Assembly (NCBI GenBank): GCA_019058515.1
Contig: JAHPYY010000118.1
Coordinates: 1 to 29,969, forward strand
DNA: 29,969 nucleotides
Reading direction: 5' to 3'
DNA from: Promethearchaeota archaeon
Lineage (GTDB): Archaea > Asgardarchaeota > Lokiarchaeia > Sigynarchaeales > SOKP01
Shown: piece by piece, positions 1-7,519 of the stretch
How the letters are laid out: every line of letters begins with the position of its first letter
Numbering within the stretch: the first letter of the stretch is position 1
Position numbers and translations under genes: made by a program
The notes under the pieces: generated by a model
What the model was told of the DNA's origin: nothing
What the model saw: only the letters and a program-made list of their open reading frames with translations
The model's database searches: none

Positions 1-1
1 A

Positions 2-544
2 ACCAGAGCTGGTGGAGAAGACGGAGCTACATTTATTCAGATTGATAATTTTTTAAGGAGTAAATCGAAAAAACTCAACGCTGTGTTTGCTATTCGAATG
101 CCCAACAATTACTTAATAGGTTTCGAATTAAAACTCCATGAAAAAATCCGAAATAGAATGTTCAAACACGCAAAAAAACAGATCGAATCAATCGTAGAAG
201 TAGTGTCTCGTAATGGAGAAGAACTTTCAATCTATCCTGAGGTAATCTCGAAAAAAAGATGGGAAAAAATTAATTTAAATTTTCTAAAAGAAGTTAATGC
301 GAGCGATAACCACTTTTACACGATTGATTCTTGTTCTAGTTGCGGGGTGTGTGAACAAGTGTGTCCAGTAGATAACATTCAATTAGTTGAAGGAAAACCA
401 GAGTGGTGTCACAGATGCGTACAGTGTTTAGCGTGCGTTAACTACTGTCCCGAGGAAGCTATCTTGATTCGTACCGAGTTTATGTCTAAAACTCGATATC
501 AACATCCTGATGTAAAAGTTAAAGATTTAATAAATCAGAAGTAG
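2..544 (+). CDS. EFR1-type flavodoxin/ferredoxin protein, 5' end outside window
   Basis: The reading frame is open from the first bases of the window, so the start lies upstream and a GTG at 83 is only an internal codon. The first residues (TRAGGEDGATF) and the following stretch fit the end of a flavodoxin-like FMN domain. The C-terminal third carries two ferredoxin motifs: C-x2-C-x2-C-x3-C-P (SCSSCGVCEQVCP) and a second C-x2-C-x2-C-x3-C-P (CVQCLACVNYCP region) preceded by a further Cys. This arrangement is that of the EFR1 family (flavodoxin fused to a 2x[4Fe-4S] ferredoxin), soluble electron carriers or oxidoreductases of anaerobes. The physiological partner is not visible. The next gene, also a 2x[4Fe-4S] protein, begins about 90 bp downstream on the same strand, so a shared redox role is possible but inferred. 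The family call is firm; the specific function is unknown. Confidence 0.85.
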   Translation, partial: TRAGGEDGATFIQIDNFLRSKSKKLNAVFAIRMPNNYLIGFELKLHEKIRNRMFKHAKKQIESIVEVVSRNGEELSIYPEVISKKRWEKINLNFLKEVNASDNHFYTIDSCSSCGVCEQVCPVDNIQLVEGKPEWCHRCVQCLACVNYCPEEAILIRTEFMSKTRYQHPDVKVKDLINQK

Positions 545-635
545 CATGTTGCTTCAAGCTTAGGTATTGTAAGGAAAAAACTTATTATTCTTAAATTAAA
601 AAACAAATTAACAGTAAGAATCAATAGTGATGAGA

Positions 636-1853
636 ATGAAATATCGAAAAATGGGCTCTTTAGGTTGGGAAGTTTCTGCTCTGGGGTTTGGTGCTATGAG
701 ATTACCAATGGATTCCAAAGGCGGTGTCGTAGAAGAGGAGGCAATAAAAATGATAAGGTATGCTATTGATCATGGAGTGAATTATGTTGATACTGCGTTC
801 CCATATCACGGGGGAAAAAGCGAAGTAATCGTTGGAAAGGCGCTTCAAGATGGTTACAGAGAAAAAGTGCACCTTGCGACTAAGTTACCTGTTTGGTTGG
901 TTGGAAAGGAAAAGGATTTTGATAAGTACCTAAAACGACAAATTAAAAGAATGCAAACTAATCCAGATTTGTATTTATTTCACGCGCTAAGCAGCGAAAG
1001 ACTTCAAAAAGTAAGAAACCTTAACTTAATCCACAAGATGGAGCAAGCTAGAGATGAGGGCTATTTTAAGTATATTGGATTTTCCTTTCACGATGGATTC
1101 GACGCGTTTAAAGAAATCTTGGACTATTATAGTTGGGATTGCTGTCAAATCCAACACAATTACTTAGATGTTGATTTTCAAGCGGGAACGCGGGGTGTTG
1201 AATATGCAGGGAAGAAGAATGTAGCTCTTATCATCATGGAGCCAATTCGTGGAGGAAAATTAGCCATTCCAGACCATGCTTTAGAACGTAAGCCTGAATT
1301 AAAGCAAATCCTCGAGAGTTCGCCTATTAAAAGAACCATGGCTGACTGGGCTCTACAATTCCTGTGGAATCAACCAGAAGTTTCAGTTGTGTTGAGTGGT
1401 ATGAGCGCTATGCAACACGTCGTAGAAAATGTGGAATCCGCTGAAATATCAGCAATAAATAGTCTGTCCAGCGAAGAGCTTAACACAATTGCTAAATTAC
1501 GAGAAAGTTTTATACGTTTCAATGTAGTTCCATGTACGGGGTGCAGATATTGTATGCCTTGCCCACAAGATGTTAGTATACCGACTGTTTTACTTTTGCT
1601 AAATGACATGGCATACTACGGGGAAAAAGGCCGAAAAAGGTGCAGTATATTTTACAATCGCATGGAAAGAGATATCGAAGCGTTAAAAATTCGGAAGGAA
1701 AATGGAGAAGAAGTAGAGGGAGCAGCTAGCTTATGTATCGAATGTTTGGAATGCATTGAGAAATGCCCACAGCAAATAGACATCCCTAACGCGCTTAAAC
1801 TAGCCTGCGACATTTTTGAAGAAGAAAAACCCGTTTCAGAAGTGCTGGATTAA
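636..1853 (+). CDS. Aldo/keto reductase with C-terminal 2x[4Fe-4S] ferredoxin domain (COG1453 type)
   Basis: The N-terminal 290 residues form an aldo-keto reductase barrel. The tetrad is recognisable as Asp in NYVDTAFPYHGG, Tyr five residues later, Lys in LATKLP and His in LYLFHAL. The C-terminus has two clusters of cysteines, CTGCRYCMPCP and CIECLECIEKCP, each followed by a short helix with IP; together they bind two [4Fe-4S] clusters. This fusion is the 'predicted oxidoreductase of the aldo/keto reductase family' of anaerobic bacteria and archaea, which presumably moves electrons between a carbonyl/alcohol couple and ferredoxin. The substrate is unknown. The frame is open to a GTG at 627 and an ATG at 630, but family members begin with MKYRKMG, so the ATG at 636 is preferred; no clear Shine-Dalgarno sequence decides it. 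The neighbouring EFR1-type protein suggests a redox pair. Confidence 0.9.
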   Translation: MKYRKMGSLGWEVSALGFGAMRLPMDSKGGVVEEEAIKMIRYAIDHGVNYVDTAFPYHGGKSEVIVGKALQDGYREKVHLATKLPVWLVGKEKDFDKYLKRQIKRMQTNPDLYLFHALSSERLQKVRNLNLIHKMEQARDEGYFKYIGFSFHDGFDAFKEILDYYSWDCCQIQHNYLDVDFQAGTRGVEYAGKKNVALIIMEPIRGGKLAIPDHALERKPELKQILESSPIKRTMADWALQFLWNQPEVSVVLSGMSAMQHVVENVESAEISAINSLSSEELNTIAKLRESFIRFNVVPCTGCRYCMPCPQDVSIPTVLLLLNDMAYYGEKGRKRCSIFYNRMERDIEALKIRKENGEEVEGAASLCIECLECIEKCPQQIDIPNALKLACDIFEEEKPVSEVLD

Positions 1854-1873
1854 ATTGTAAATATTTATATTTA

Positions 1874-1880
1874 TTTTTTT
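1874..1880 (+). terminator. Oligo-T terminator after the aldo/keto reductase
   Basis: A run of seven T follows the stop codon by about 20 bp, inside a T-rich stretch, with no need for a hairpin. This is the usual form of an archaeal intrinsic terminator. The sulfatase gene converges from the other side, so the 60-bp gap must end both transcripts. Confidence 0.45.
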
Positions 1881-1915
1881 ACTAATAAATTGGTTGCTTA
1901 CATTTCTGGGATTAT

Positions 1916-3385
1916 TTAAGGGAGTCTCAACCTTTTCCAGCTTGGATTATCACTTGTGTCTAAATACCATCGTAATAATCCTTCTTTTAGTTCTAAAATT
2001 TGTTGTATGTAAGCTTTATTGTTAATTAAATTTTTCCTCTCTTTTGGATCGTTTATTAAATCGTATAATTCTTCTTTAGCATCGCTTCGGATTACCAATT
2101 TCCATTCCCTTGTCCGAATCATAGTTCCTCTGGTCACACTTGAGTTAAATTCCAACGGAATGTTGGTTTTTTCGAAATAAATCCCCATATATGGGTCATT
2201 GGGATTTTTAAAAGCGCCTTCAAAACATTGCGGTTCTCTTGGGTTATATCCCCCCTCTGAAAACACAGCTTCACGAAGAATGTGCTTATTATCTTCTATA
2301 GCAGGTAACAATGACCTCCCAAATGAAGTGTACTGCGTTTTTATTCCCGCTATCTCTAAAATTGTGGGAAATAGGTCTATAGTTTGCATTAAATTACTAT
2401 TTATATTACTTATAGGGCTTAAATTGGGAATTTTCGCGATGAATGGGACTTTTACAAGGCAATCTTGAAAGGCAGTTGGCCATTTTTCTGTTAAACCATA
2501 ATCTCCGACATAATCACCATGGTCTGCTAAGAAAAAAATTGCAGAATTATCGTATTCGCCAATTTCCTTTAGTTTTTCTAGTAATAATCCAAAATGATTA
2601 TCGACGCGAGATATCATTCCGTAATAAGTAGCTACTAATTCTCTGAAGTCTTCTTCAGTAAGTTTGTCTAGCCCGTATCTAATATGAATCAATTTCATGA
2701 ATTCGGGTTTATCTTCTAAAATAGCAGGTATAGGAACGGGAACCTCCTTTCTATCGTACATCGAGAAGTACGGTTCTTCCACCGAGTAAGGTGGATGAGG
2801 ATCAGCTAATGCTACATATAAAAAAAACGGTTTGTTCAGATTGGAGTTTAAATATTCTAGTGTCGCTTCAATGATGTAAAAATCCTCATCTTTAACGGTT
2901 TCGTCTCCTCTTTTACCATAATAGAACGATTTTCGTAATCGATGGTTAGTTGGAAAAGGATTTTCCATCCTTCCAGAGGCAATCTTCTTTAAATCCCTTG
3001 CTCCAGAATATAGGCTAAAATGTTTTGATACGCTGTTCTTAATCGCTTGTTTTGTAAACAGATCGTTCCTTCCAGCCCACATCACCTCGTAACCATTGTC
3101 TTTTAAGAATTTAAACAAATTTTCTTCGTGCGCTTCTAACATTTGATACATTCCTCTATGACCAGAAGAATGCACATATTGACCAGTAAAAGTGCAACAC
3201 CTAGAAGGAACGCAGTACGGATTAACCGTGAAGCAATTTGTAAATGCCACTCCATCCTTAGAAAGCTTATCGATATTGGGAGTTTTAATAACAGAGTTAA
3301 CCTTTCCTCCAATAGAGATACAATCTCCCCTCATTTCGTCGGCTATGACAATTATGATATTAGGAGGAGGAGTGTGATTAGTCAT
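1916..3385 (-). CDS. Type I sulfatase (formylglycine-dependent, Cys type)
   Basis: The 489-residue protein belongs to the alkaline-phosphatase/sulfatase superfamily. The N-terminus NIIIVIADEMRGD supplies metal ligands. CVPSR at residues 58-62 is the C-x-P-S-R sulfatase signature whose Cys is oxidised to formylglycine. ADHGD near residue 290 supplies the second metal-binding Asp-His pair, and a Lys (EKW) follows about ten residues later. Length and C-terminus (KEELYDLINDPKERKNL) are typical of arylsulfatase/choline-sulfatase relatives. No signal peptide is seen, so the enzyme is probably cytoplasmic. It hydrolyses sulfate esters; the substrate cannot be read. Activity would need a formylglycine-generating enzyme (anSME in an anaerobe), which is not encoded here. 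A TATA-like box lies 26 bp upstream of the ATG, so the gene may have its own leaderless transcript although it follows the V4R gene by 60 bp. Confidence 0.9.
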   Translation of the reverse strand: MTNHTPPPNIIIVIADEMRGDCISIGGKVNSVIKTPNIDKLSKDGVAFTNCFTVNPYCVPSRCCTFTGQYVHSSGHRGMYQMLEAHEENLFKFLKDNGYEVMWAGRNDLFTKQAIKNSVSKHFSLYSGARDLKKIASGRMENPFPTNHRLRKSFYYGKRGDETVKDEDFYIIEATLEYLNSNLNKPFFLYVALADPHPPYSVEEPYFSMYDRKEVPVPIPAILEDKPEFMKLIHIRYGLDKLTEEDFRELVATYYGMISRVDNHFGLLLEKLKEIGEYDNSAIFFLADHGDYVGDYGLTEKWPTAFQDCLVKVPFIAKIPNLSPISNINSNLMQTIDLFPTILEIAGIKTQYTSFGRSLLPAIEDNKHILREAVFSEGGYNPREPQCFEGAFKNPNDPYMGIYFEKTNIPLEFNSSVTRGTMIRTREWKLVIRSDAKEELYDLINDPKERKNLINNKAYIQQILELKEGLLRWYLDTSDNPSWKRLRLP

Positions 3386-3405
3386 TAAATAGTTAAATAA
3401 AATTC

Positions 3406-3416
3406 GGTATAAAAGG
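3406..3416 (-). promoter_or_regulatory. TATA box of the sulfatase gene
   Basis: On the minus strand the sequence reads CCTTTTATACC, centred about 26 nt before the ATG at 3385. That is the distance expected if transcription starts at or next to the start codon (leaderless mRNA), and no Shine-Dalgarno motif is present between them. Confidence 0.4.
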
Positions 3417-3445
3417 TTTCATAAATAGCGATATATTAAAAGCAA

Positions 3446-4036
3446 CTATAAAGAAGATAAGAACTCGGAAATAGCTTCCCCTTCTTCCTTTTCTTCATCG
3501 ATGTCAGCATCGTCAAATTCTTCCTCCAATAACTTAAAGCGATATACACAATTTTCATCACCAAGTAACACGCAATTGACCTCTTTACCGTCAACATCTA
3601 AATCCATTTGTTCTATGATTCCGTTGAGGATTCCTTGATAAAGTAAACACAGATTCTTGGCCATAACATTGTCTTTTTCTTCGATAGATAACGGATCGTT
3701 AATAGTCACGATCAATCGATCTTTTTTAACGGCTAAAGATAACTTACCATATCCCAGTTGTTCAAGATTCGCTAACGCTTGGTTTAAATAATATTTTTTG
3801 GAGGATAGCCCAACTAAACCCCAATCTACTACTGCTACTAATTTTTCAGCAAAGTACTTTCCTAAGGTTTTACCGACCCAAATTAATATATCCTCGGCGT
3901 TTGTGCCCGCAAATTCGCTAAATTCGATTAAATCTAACGGTCGCAGCATTATCAATCGAAGATCGTCTCCAAAAAATAAGTGCCCCTTAATATCGTCGAT
4001 ATTGATTTGCTTTTCTTTCTTACCTTTCTTGAACAT
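3446..4036 (-). CDS. V4R/TRAPP(Bet3)-like domain protein
   Basis: This 196-residue soluble protein is tentatively assigned to the V4R (4-vinyl reductase) ligand-binding fold, the superfamily that also holds eukaryotic TRAPP Bet3 subunits. The C-terminal part shows the V4R pattern: a helix with NLCLLYQGILNGIIEQ, then EVNCVLLGDENCVYRFKLLE, where two Cys eight residues apart flank a G-D turn. A strongly acidic tail (residues 171-196) follows. The basic first ten residues (FKKGKKEK) are probably disordered. The gene lies immediately downstream of a small GTPase gene on the same strand (126-bp gap), which echoes the eukaryotic pairing of TRAPP subunits with Rab GTPases, but that link is inference. 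A T/A-rich stretch at about 4070-4090 could hold its own promoter. Alternatives are a generic V4R sensor domain or an unrelated fold. Confidence 0.55.
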   Translation of the reverse strand: MFKKGKKEKQINIDDIKGHLFFGDDLRLIMLRPLDLIEFSEFAGTNAEDILIWVGKTLGKYFAEKLVAVVDWGLVGLSSKKYYLNQALANLEQLGYGKLSLAVKKDRLIVTINDPLSIEEKDNVMAKNLCLLYQGILNGIIEQMDLDVDGKEVNCVLLGDENCVYRFKLLEEEFDDADIDEEKEEGEAISEFLSSL

Positions 4037-4162
4037 GGCTAACTCAATAGACTTTTTTTAAATTTTCTCTATAAATATAATAATATTTAATTTGGTGAAT
4101 ATTTAAATCTTATTTATTAGCATTTCTGCAAATATAAGAATAATGCAGCAAGATTGAATTGG

Positions 4163-5215
4163 TTACAACACAGTTTTTTCGGTATCGAAGGAACTAAAAA
4201 TGAAATCCACTACTTGCGACATGTTTTTATTTGTTTTTACTGAGGTTAATAAGAATTGCCATTCTCGGTTTTCGATTCGTTCGAACTCGAAATAATCCAT
4301 TAATTCATTTTTTAATCTGGTTAACCCTTCCCGACCTAATTGCGACTCAGTTTCTAATAGATCGACTTTATTTCCAAGAATTAACAAGGGGACTCCCACA
4401 ATATCGTATCTGTTAATAATTTTCCAAAACTCGCTCTTAGCTTCTTCAAATCTCAATTGATTTGCAACATCGAACATGTAGATTAAGAAATTACTATCCT
4501 GCAGGCCGATTAACCACTTTTTTCGAAAAGAGTATTGTCCTGGCATGTCCCAAAGAGCTAAAACCCTTTTTTCTTCGTCTTGTACATATTCGATGTTAAA
4601 TTTTCTTGTAGGAGTAAAGAAATTCTCACTAAATTCACCAGTCTTAATTCTTCTTACCAAAGAACTCTTCCCTACTTCGTCTATACCGTAAATAAACGCT
4701 TTGACGAAATATTCTTGAAACTCAAACTCAACTTTTCGCTGCTTTTCAATGACCTCGTCTCCATATCGCCTTAAATCGATGAAAAGAGCTATTAGAAAAT
4801 TATCTATTTCAAATTCCGTTTCGAAGGGATTACTTCTATGATTATTCAGAAGTTCGAACAGCGTTTCTTTTAAAAAATCTTTGTAGTCAAACGGGTTATC
4901 ATTTACATCTAATATTAGTCCAATGATGTATTTTCCATTAATTCGTATGGTAAAAAGGTTTAGATTATTAATGATTAAGGGAACTGGTTCGTTAAACTTG
5001 TATTTAATAGTTTCAATGTTCTTGGATTCAACAGATTTTTCTTTGGAATAATCATTAGCACCTTCTAGCTTGTGCACATCAAGAATTTTGACTATAATTT
5101 CTTCATCATTGATGTTAATAACATCGCTAGGATAACTATAAATGTTTAGATCTTCTAAATCCTCGAAACAACAACCCTTAAAAAGAAAAATGTTTTGAAG
5201 AATGTTGAATACCAA
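4163..5215 (-). CDS. Arf/Ras-like small GTPase with 170-residue N-terminal domain
   Basis: The C-terminal half is a Ras-superfamily G domain with every motif visible: G1 GIDEVGKSS (177-185), a switch-I Thr at 201 or 203, G3 WDMPGQ (222-227, Arf-like with the catalytic Gln kept), G4 NKVD (282-285) and G5 TSVK (324-327). The first 170 residues alternate strands and helices (for example LNLFTIRINGKYIIGLILDV followed by an amphipathic helix), a pattern compatible with a longin or roadblock-like domain, though this is a weak call. No prenylation Cys or membrane anchor is present. The start is TTG at 5213-5215: there is no ATG in frame before residue 224, and an in-frame TGA lies about 30 bp upstream. 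Asgard genomes hold many such GTPases, thought to act in signalling or membrane dynamics. The neighbouring V4R/TRAPP-like gene may encode a partner. Confidence 0.88.
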   Translation of the reverse strand: MVFNILQNIFLFKGCCFEDLEDLNIYSYPSDVININDEEIIVKILDVHKLEGANDYSKEKSVESKNIETIKYKFNEPVPLIINNLNLFTIRINGKYIIGLILDVNDNPFDYKDFLKETLFELLNNHRSNPFETEFEIDNFLIALFIDLRRYGDEVIEKQRKVEFEFQEYFVKAFIYGIDEVGKSSLVRRIKTGEFSENFFTPTRKFNIEYVQDEEKRVLALWDMPGQYSFRKKWLIGLQDSNFLIYMFDVANQLRFEEAKSEFWKIINRYDIVGVPLLILGNKVDLLETESQLGREGLTRLKNELMDYFEFERIENREWQFLLTSVKTNKNMSQVVDFIFSSFDTEKTVL

Positions 5216-5313
5216 GAAGCTTAAATTCTTTGAGTAATAAAAAGATCAACTCCTAAAAAACATTATTAATAGGAATTTTGCAAATAATACAATAATTAAA
5301 AAGTAGTAATTAA

Positions 5314-5325
5314 TATTCGCGAATA
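5314..5325. promoter_or_regulatory. Perfect 12-bp palindrome TATTCGCGAATA
   Basis: The sequence is an exact inverted repeat in the 151-bp gap between the zinc-ribbon gene and the GTPase gene, about 100 bp upstream of the GTPase start. The CGCG centre stands out in an A+T-rich spacer. It could be an operator or chance; there is no direct evidence of a binding protein. Confidence 0.25.
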
Positions 5326-5366
5326 AAATATATGTATAAAATAAAGTAATACTTATTTAATATCCT

Positions 5367-6662
5367 CTAATTATCGTTTTCTGATTCAGGAGTATCATCC
5401 GATTGTTCTTCATCGACCTTTCTTCCGCACACAGGACATTCTCTCCAACTAGGTCTTAGACTATACCCGCATTTTGAGCATTCCGTCATGTTTTTATCGG
5501 GTTCCCATTCAGGGATATTCAATCCCCCTCCTTGCCTCTTCTTTGATAACTCCGCTAATTCCTCTTCGGTCCATACCTCCATACCTTCTGGAATGCCTGA
5601 GCTTTGTTCTTTCTGCATTTGAATTAAATCTTCCTTGGTCCAGATTTCCATCCCTGGAGGAACTCCTCCCCCTCGTTGTTGTGTTTGTTCCGCTAACTCT
5701 TCTGTAGTCCATGTCTTTAATTCGGGTGATCCTTGAGTACCCCCTGATCGAACAGCAACTTGGGCATCACTTGGAGCTCTAACACAACCTGCAGAAAAAT
5801 TCAAAAGAAACTCAAAGCAGTTGTCAAACTTCTGGGGAATGTCATGTTCAAAAAGAGCGACTACTAAACTCGAACCATCTTCTTTTAAGGGAATAGCAAT
5901 CGCGTTTACTGAAACTTCTGATATAATATCGCTAGTAAGATACATTTTTTTCATGGATTCTTTGAGTTGATCGTCATTCATTAAATAATCGCAAACTGGA
6001 TCGCCGTGCCTTTGGAATTCTTCCTCGTATTTCACAAGCTGATTTTTGGTAACTTCAGAGTTTAAAGTTTGAATTATGTGGTACACATACATATAATTCC
6101 TCACTTTTTGCGTTTCATTTTGAACTTCTGAGGGAATCTTTAAGTCAAGTTCTAAAGCGTGAGGCGCAAACAACGGATCGCTTCCCTTTAATTTGCCAAA
6201 GATTGTAATTCTGGGAAGAATCCGCTTAATTTCGCCATAAAAAGCGAACTTTTCTTTGTTAATATTCATTTTATCTCCAGTAAAGTGAATTTCGGGGACA
6301 GACCTAAAGAATAATTCTTTCCAGGGTAATTCTTTTACTGGAATTATCGCAAAACAAGTAGCGTCTATAAATTCTGAGATCTTTTTCGCGAAATCTTTGA
6401 GAGCTTTTTTAATTGGTTTAAATTCCTCTTTTTCTATGTTTTCCTTAATTCTTCCTTCAATTTCTTTATACAACGATTCATTGTTCTTTATTGAAGCTCC
6501 AAACGATTCAATATCTCCGCTGGCATTTCTCTTTATTATCGCAAACACATCATCGATAGCTTTTTTCTGCTGGTTAGATAAATCTGGACCTAAAAAATCA
6601 GACACGGTAAAATCGATTGAATCTCTGAATTTTTCAAACAGCTTTAATTCTGACATACGCAT
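5367..6662 (-). CDS. Zinc-ribbon protein with three 23-residue WT-x-E-[ED]-L repeats
   Basis: The family is not recognised. Residues 1-300 form a mixed alpha/beta domain rich in charged helices, without signal peptide or membrane segment. Residues 313-380 hold three tandem units beginning ELKTWTTEELAE, GMEIWTKEDLIQ and GMEVWTEEELAE; their Trp residues (318, 341, 364) are exactly 23 residues apart, and glycine-rich linkers separate the units. A partial fourth unit (NIPEWEPDKN) leads into a zinc ribbon with Cys at 395, 398, 409 and 412 (CSKCGY and CPVCG). The C-terminal 20 residues are acidic. The arrangement suggests an adaptor that displays short helical motifs to a partner. The start may be the ATG at 6662 or the one at 6656. 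The gene follows the ribbon-helix-helix gene on the same strand, separated by an oligo-T terminator. Confidence 0.75.
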   Translation of the reverse strand: MRMSELKLFEKFRDSIDFTVSDFLGPDLSNQQKKAIDDVFAIIKRNASGDIESFGASIKNNESLYKEIEGRIKENIEKEEFKPIKKALKDFAKKISEFIDATCFAIIPVKELPWKELFFRSVPEIHFTGDKMNINKEKFAFYGEIKRILPRITIFGKLKGSDPLFAPHALELDLKIPSEVQNETQKVRNYMYVYHIIQTLNSEVTKNQLVKYEEEFQRHGDPVCDYLMNDDQLKESMKKMYLTSDIISEVSVNAIAIPLKEDGSSLVVALFEHDIPQKFDNCFEFLLNFSAGCVRAPSDAQVAVRSGGTQGSPELKTWTTEELAEQTQQRGGGVPPGMEIWTKEDLIQMQKEQSSGIPEGMEVWTEEELAELSKKRQGGGLNIPEWEPDKNMTECSKCGYSLRPSWRECPVCGRKVDEEQSDDTPESENDN

Positions 6663-6730
6663 TCACTGTGTTTTATTTTAAGACTAGTTCTATAATTATA
6701 TCACTGTTTAAGGTATAAATATTTAGGTAC

Positions 6731-6764
6731 GAAAATCTATGTTCAAAGAAAATCTATATTCAAA
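6731..6764. repeat. Tandem 17-bp direct repeat
   Basis: GAAAATCTATGTTCAAA is followed directly by GAAAATCTATATTCAAA, with 16 of 17 positions identical. It lies upstream of the zinc-ribbon gene and downstream of the regulator gene. It may be a pair of binding sites or a simple slippage duplication. Confidence 0.6.
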
Positions 6765-6781
6765 AAAAAAGGAAAAAAAAA
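6762..6781 (-). terminator. Double oligo-T terminator after the ribbon-helix-helix gene
   Basis: On the minus strand two runs of nine T separated by CC follow the regulator gene by about 40 bp. This is a strong archaeal-type terminator and implies that the zinc-ribbon gene downstream is transcribed from its own promoter. Confidence 0.6.
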
Positions 6782-6822
6782 GGAGGGGATAAATCAACTA
6801 ATCGTTATTGTGCTATTAATTA

Positions 6823-7116
6823 CTAAATTTCTAAACGTCTTAAAATTTTATAAGTCTTAAAATCACGCACGGGCTCGTGATTTTCATTTAATCGTTCGAT
6901 AGGCACTCGAACAAAATTTTCTTCGTCCAGATCTTCCATATCATAATCTTTTTTATATTTAACGATATTATTTGCTAATTTTAATTCCTTTAATAAGAAT
7001 TCTCTCACCGCACAACGGATTAGTTCTGATCTAGAAGGATACAATCCATCTTCGCCAACAAGTTTCTCGATGGCATCGATAAAGCTCTCTGGGATGTTTA
7101 CAGTAACGATCTTCAT
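6823..7116 (-). CDS. Ribbon-helix-helix (CopG/Arc-type) transcriptional regulator
   Basis: The first 45 residues are a classic ribbon-helix-helix: a beta strand KIVTVNIPE that pairs in the dimer and reads the DNA groove, helix one FIDAIEKLVG, the turn YPSRSELI and helix two RCAVREFLLKEL. The remaining 50 residues are charged and end in a basic stretch; they show no ligand-binding domain such as the NikR ACT domain. A good ribosome-binding site (AAAGG, 7 nt before the ATG) supports the start. The gene is divergent from the membrane-protein gene at 7520 across a 403-bp spacer that holds a TATA-like box, ATGATATGATAT and a large palindrome. Autoregulation is therefore likely but inferred. The regulated genes are unknown. 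Confidence 0.85.
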   Translation of the reverse strand: MKIVTVNIPESFIDAIEKLVGEDGLYPSRSELIRCAVREFLLKELKLANNIVKYKKDYDMEDLDEENFVRVPIERLNENHEPVRDFKTYKILRRLEI

Positions 7117-7135
7117 TCAATCGCCTTTAAAATGA

Positions 7136-7146
7136 ATTTTTATACC
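7136..7146 (-). promoter_or_regulatory. TATA box of the ribbon-helix-helix gene
   Basis: The minus strand reads GGTATAAAAAT, centred about 25 nt before the ATG. A second AATATAAAAAG lies about 15 bp further upstream and could instead be the TATA box, giving a short leader that includes the AAAGG ribosome-binding site. Confidence 0.4.
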
Positions 7147-7352
7147 ACTTTTTATATTAATTATTATTATGATATGATATTTAAATCTTTTAGTTTCTTA
7201 TTTTTATCGGGCTAATATATACGAAAAAGTTATGGAATTGCGCTTAAGCTTGTTTGATATTTAAGTATTTTTTATTAAAGCGTTAATTTTTGATAGAAAG
7301 AATGTATGGAAAAATAAAATCAATAGTTATATTTAGTTATTTATTTATATTC

Positions 7353-7470
7353 GGACAAAATTTCTTGATTTGCTTATTAAGTGTTGATGAACGAGTTCTG
7401 ATTATTTTAAAATTATACTTGAACAATCGAAATCATTAACACTTGTTTAATAAAATTTTCAATTTTGTCC
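7353..7470. repeat. 118-bp imperfect palindrome
   Basis: The outer arms GGACAAAATT (7353-7362) and AATTTTGTCC (7461-7470) are exact inverted copies. Further in, AAGTGTTGATGA (7379-7390) and TCATTAACACTT (7433-7444) are inverted copies with one mismatch and share the same symmetry axis. A shorter pair GTTC/GAAC lies near the centre. The whole could fold into a long stem or serve as spaced operator half-sites; it also has the size and terminal symmetry of a miniature inverted-repeat element, but no target-site duplication is evident. Confidence 0.6.
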
Positions 7471-7519
7471 TATTAAAAAGCTTAATGAAATATTAAATAA
7501 TATTTATCAAAATTGATTA

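Larger units (their letters stand above)
7117..7519. other. 403-bp divergent intergenic region
   Basis: This spacer separates the minus-strand regulator from the plus-strand membrane protein. It contains the regulator's TATA-like sequences (7136-7163), a short direct repeat ATGATATGATAT near 7169-7180, a large imperfect palindrome (7353-7470) and a TATA-like ATTAAATAA about 26 bp before the ATG at 7520. No ORF of note and no RNA gene were recognised. Confidence 0.6.

Noticed and set aside
7117..7519. Divergent spacer searched for a tRNA or structured RNA
   Set aside because: The palindrome is A+T-rich, lacks tRNA consensus arms (no GGTTCGAATCC-type T-loop) and has no G+C-rich stems typical of structured RNA in such genomes.
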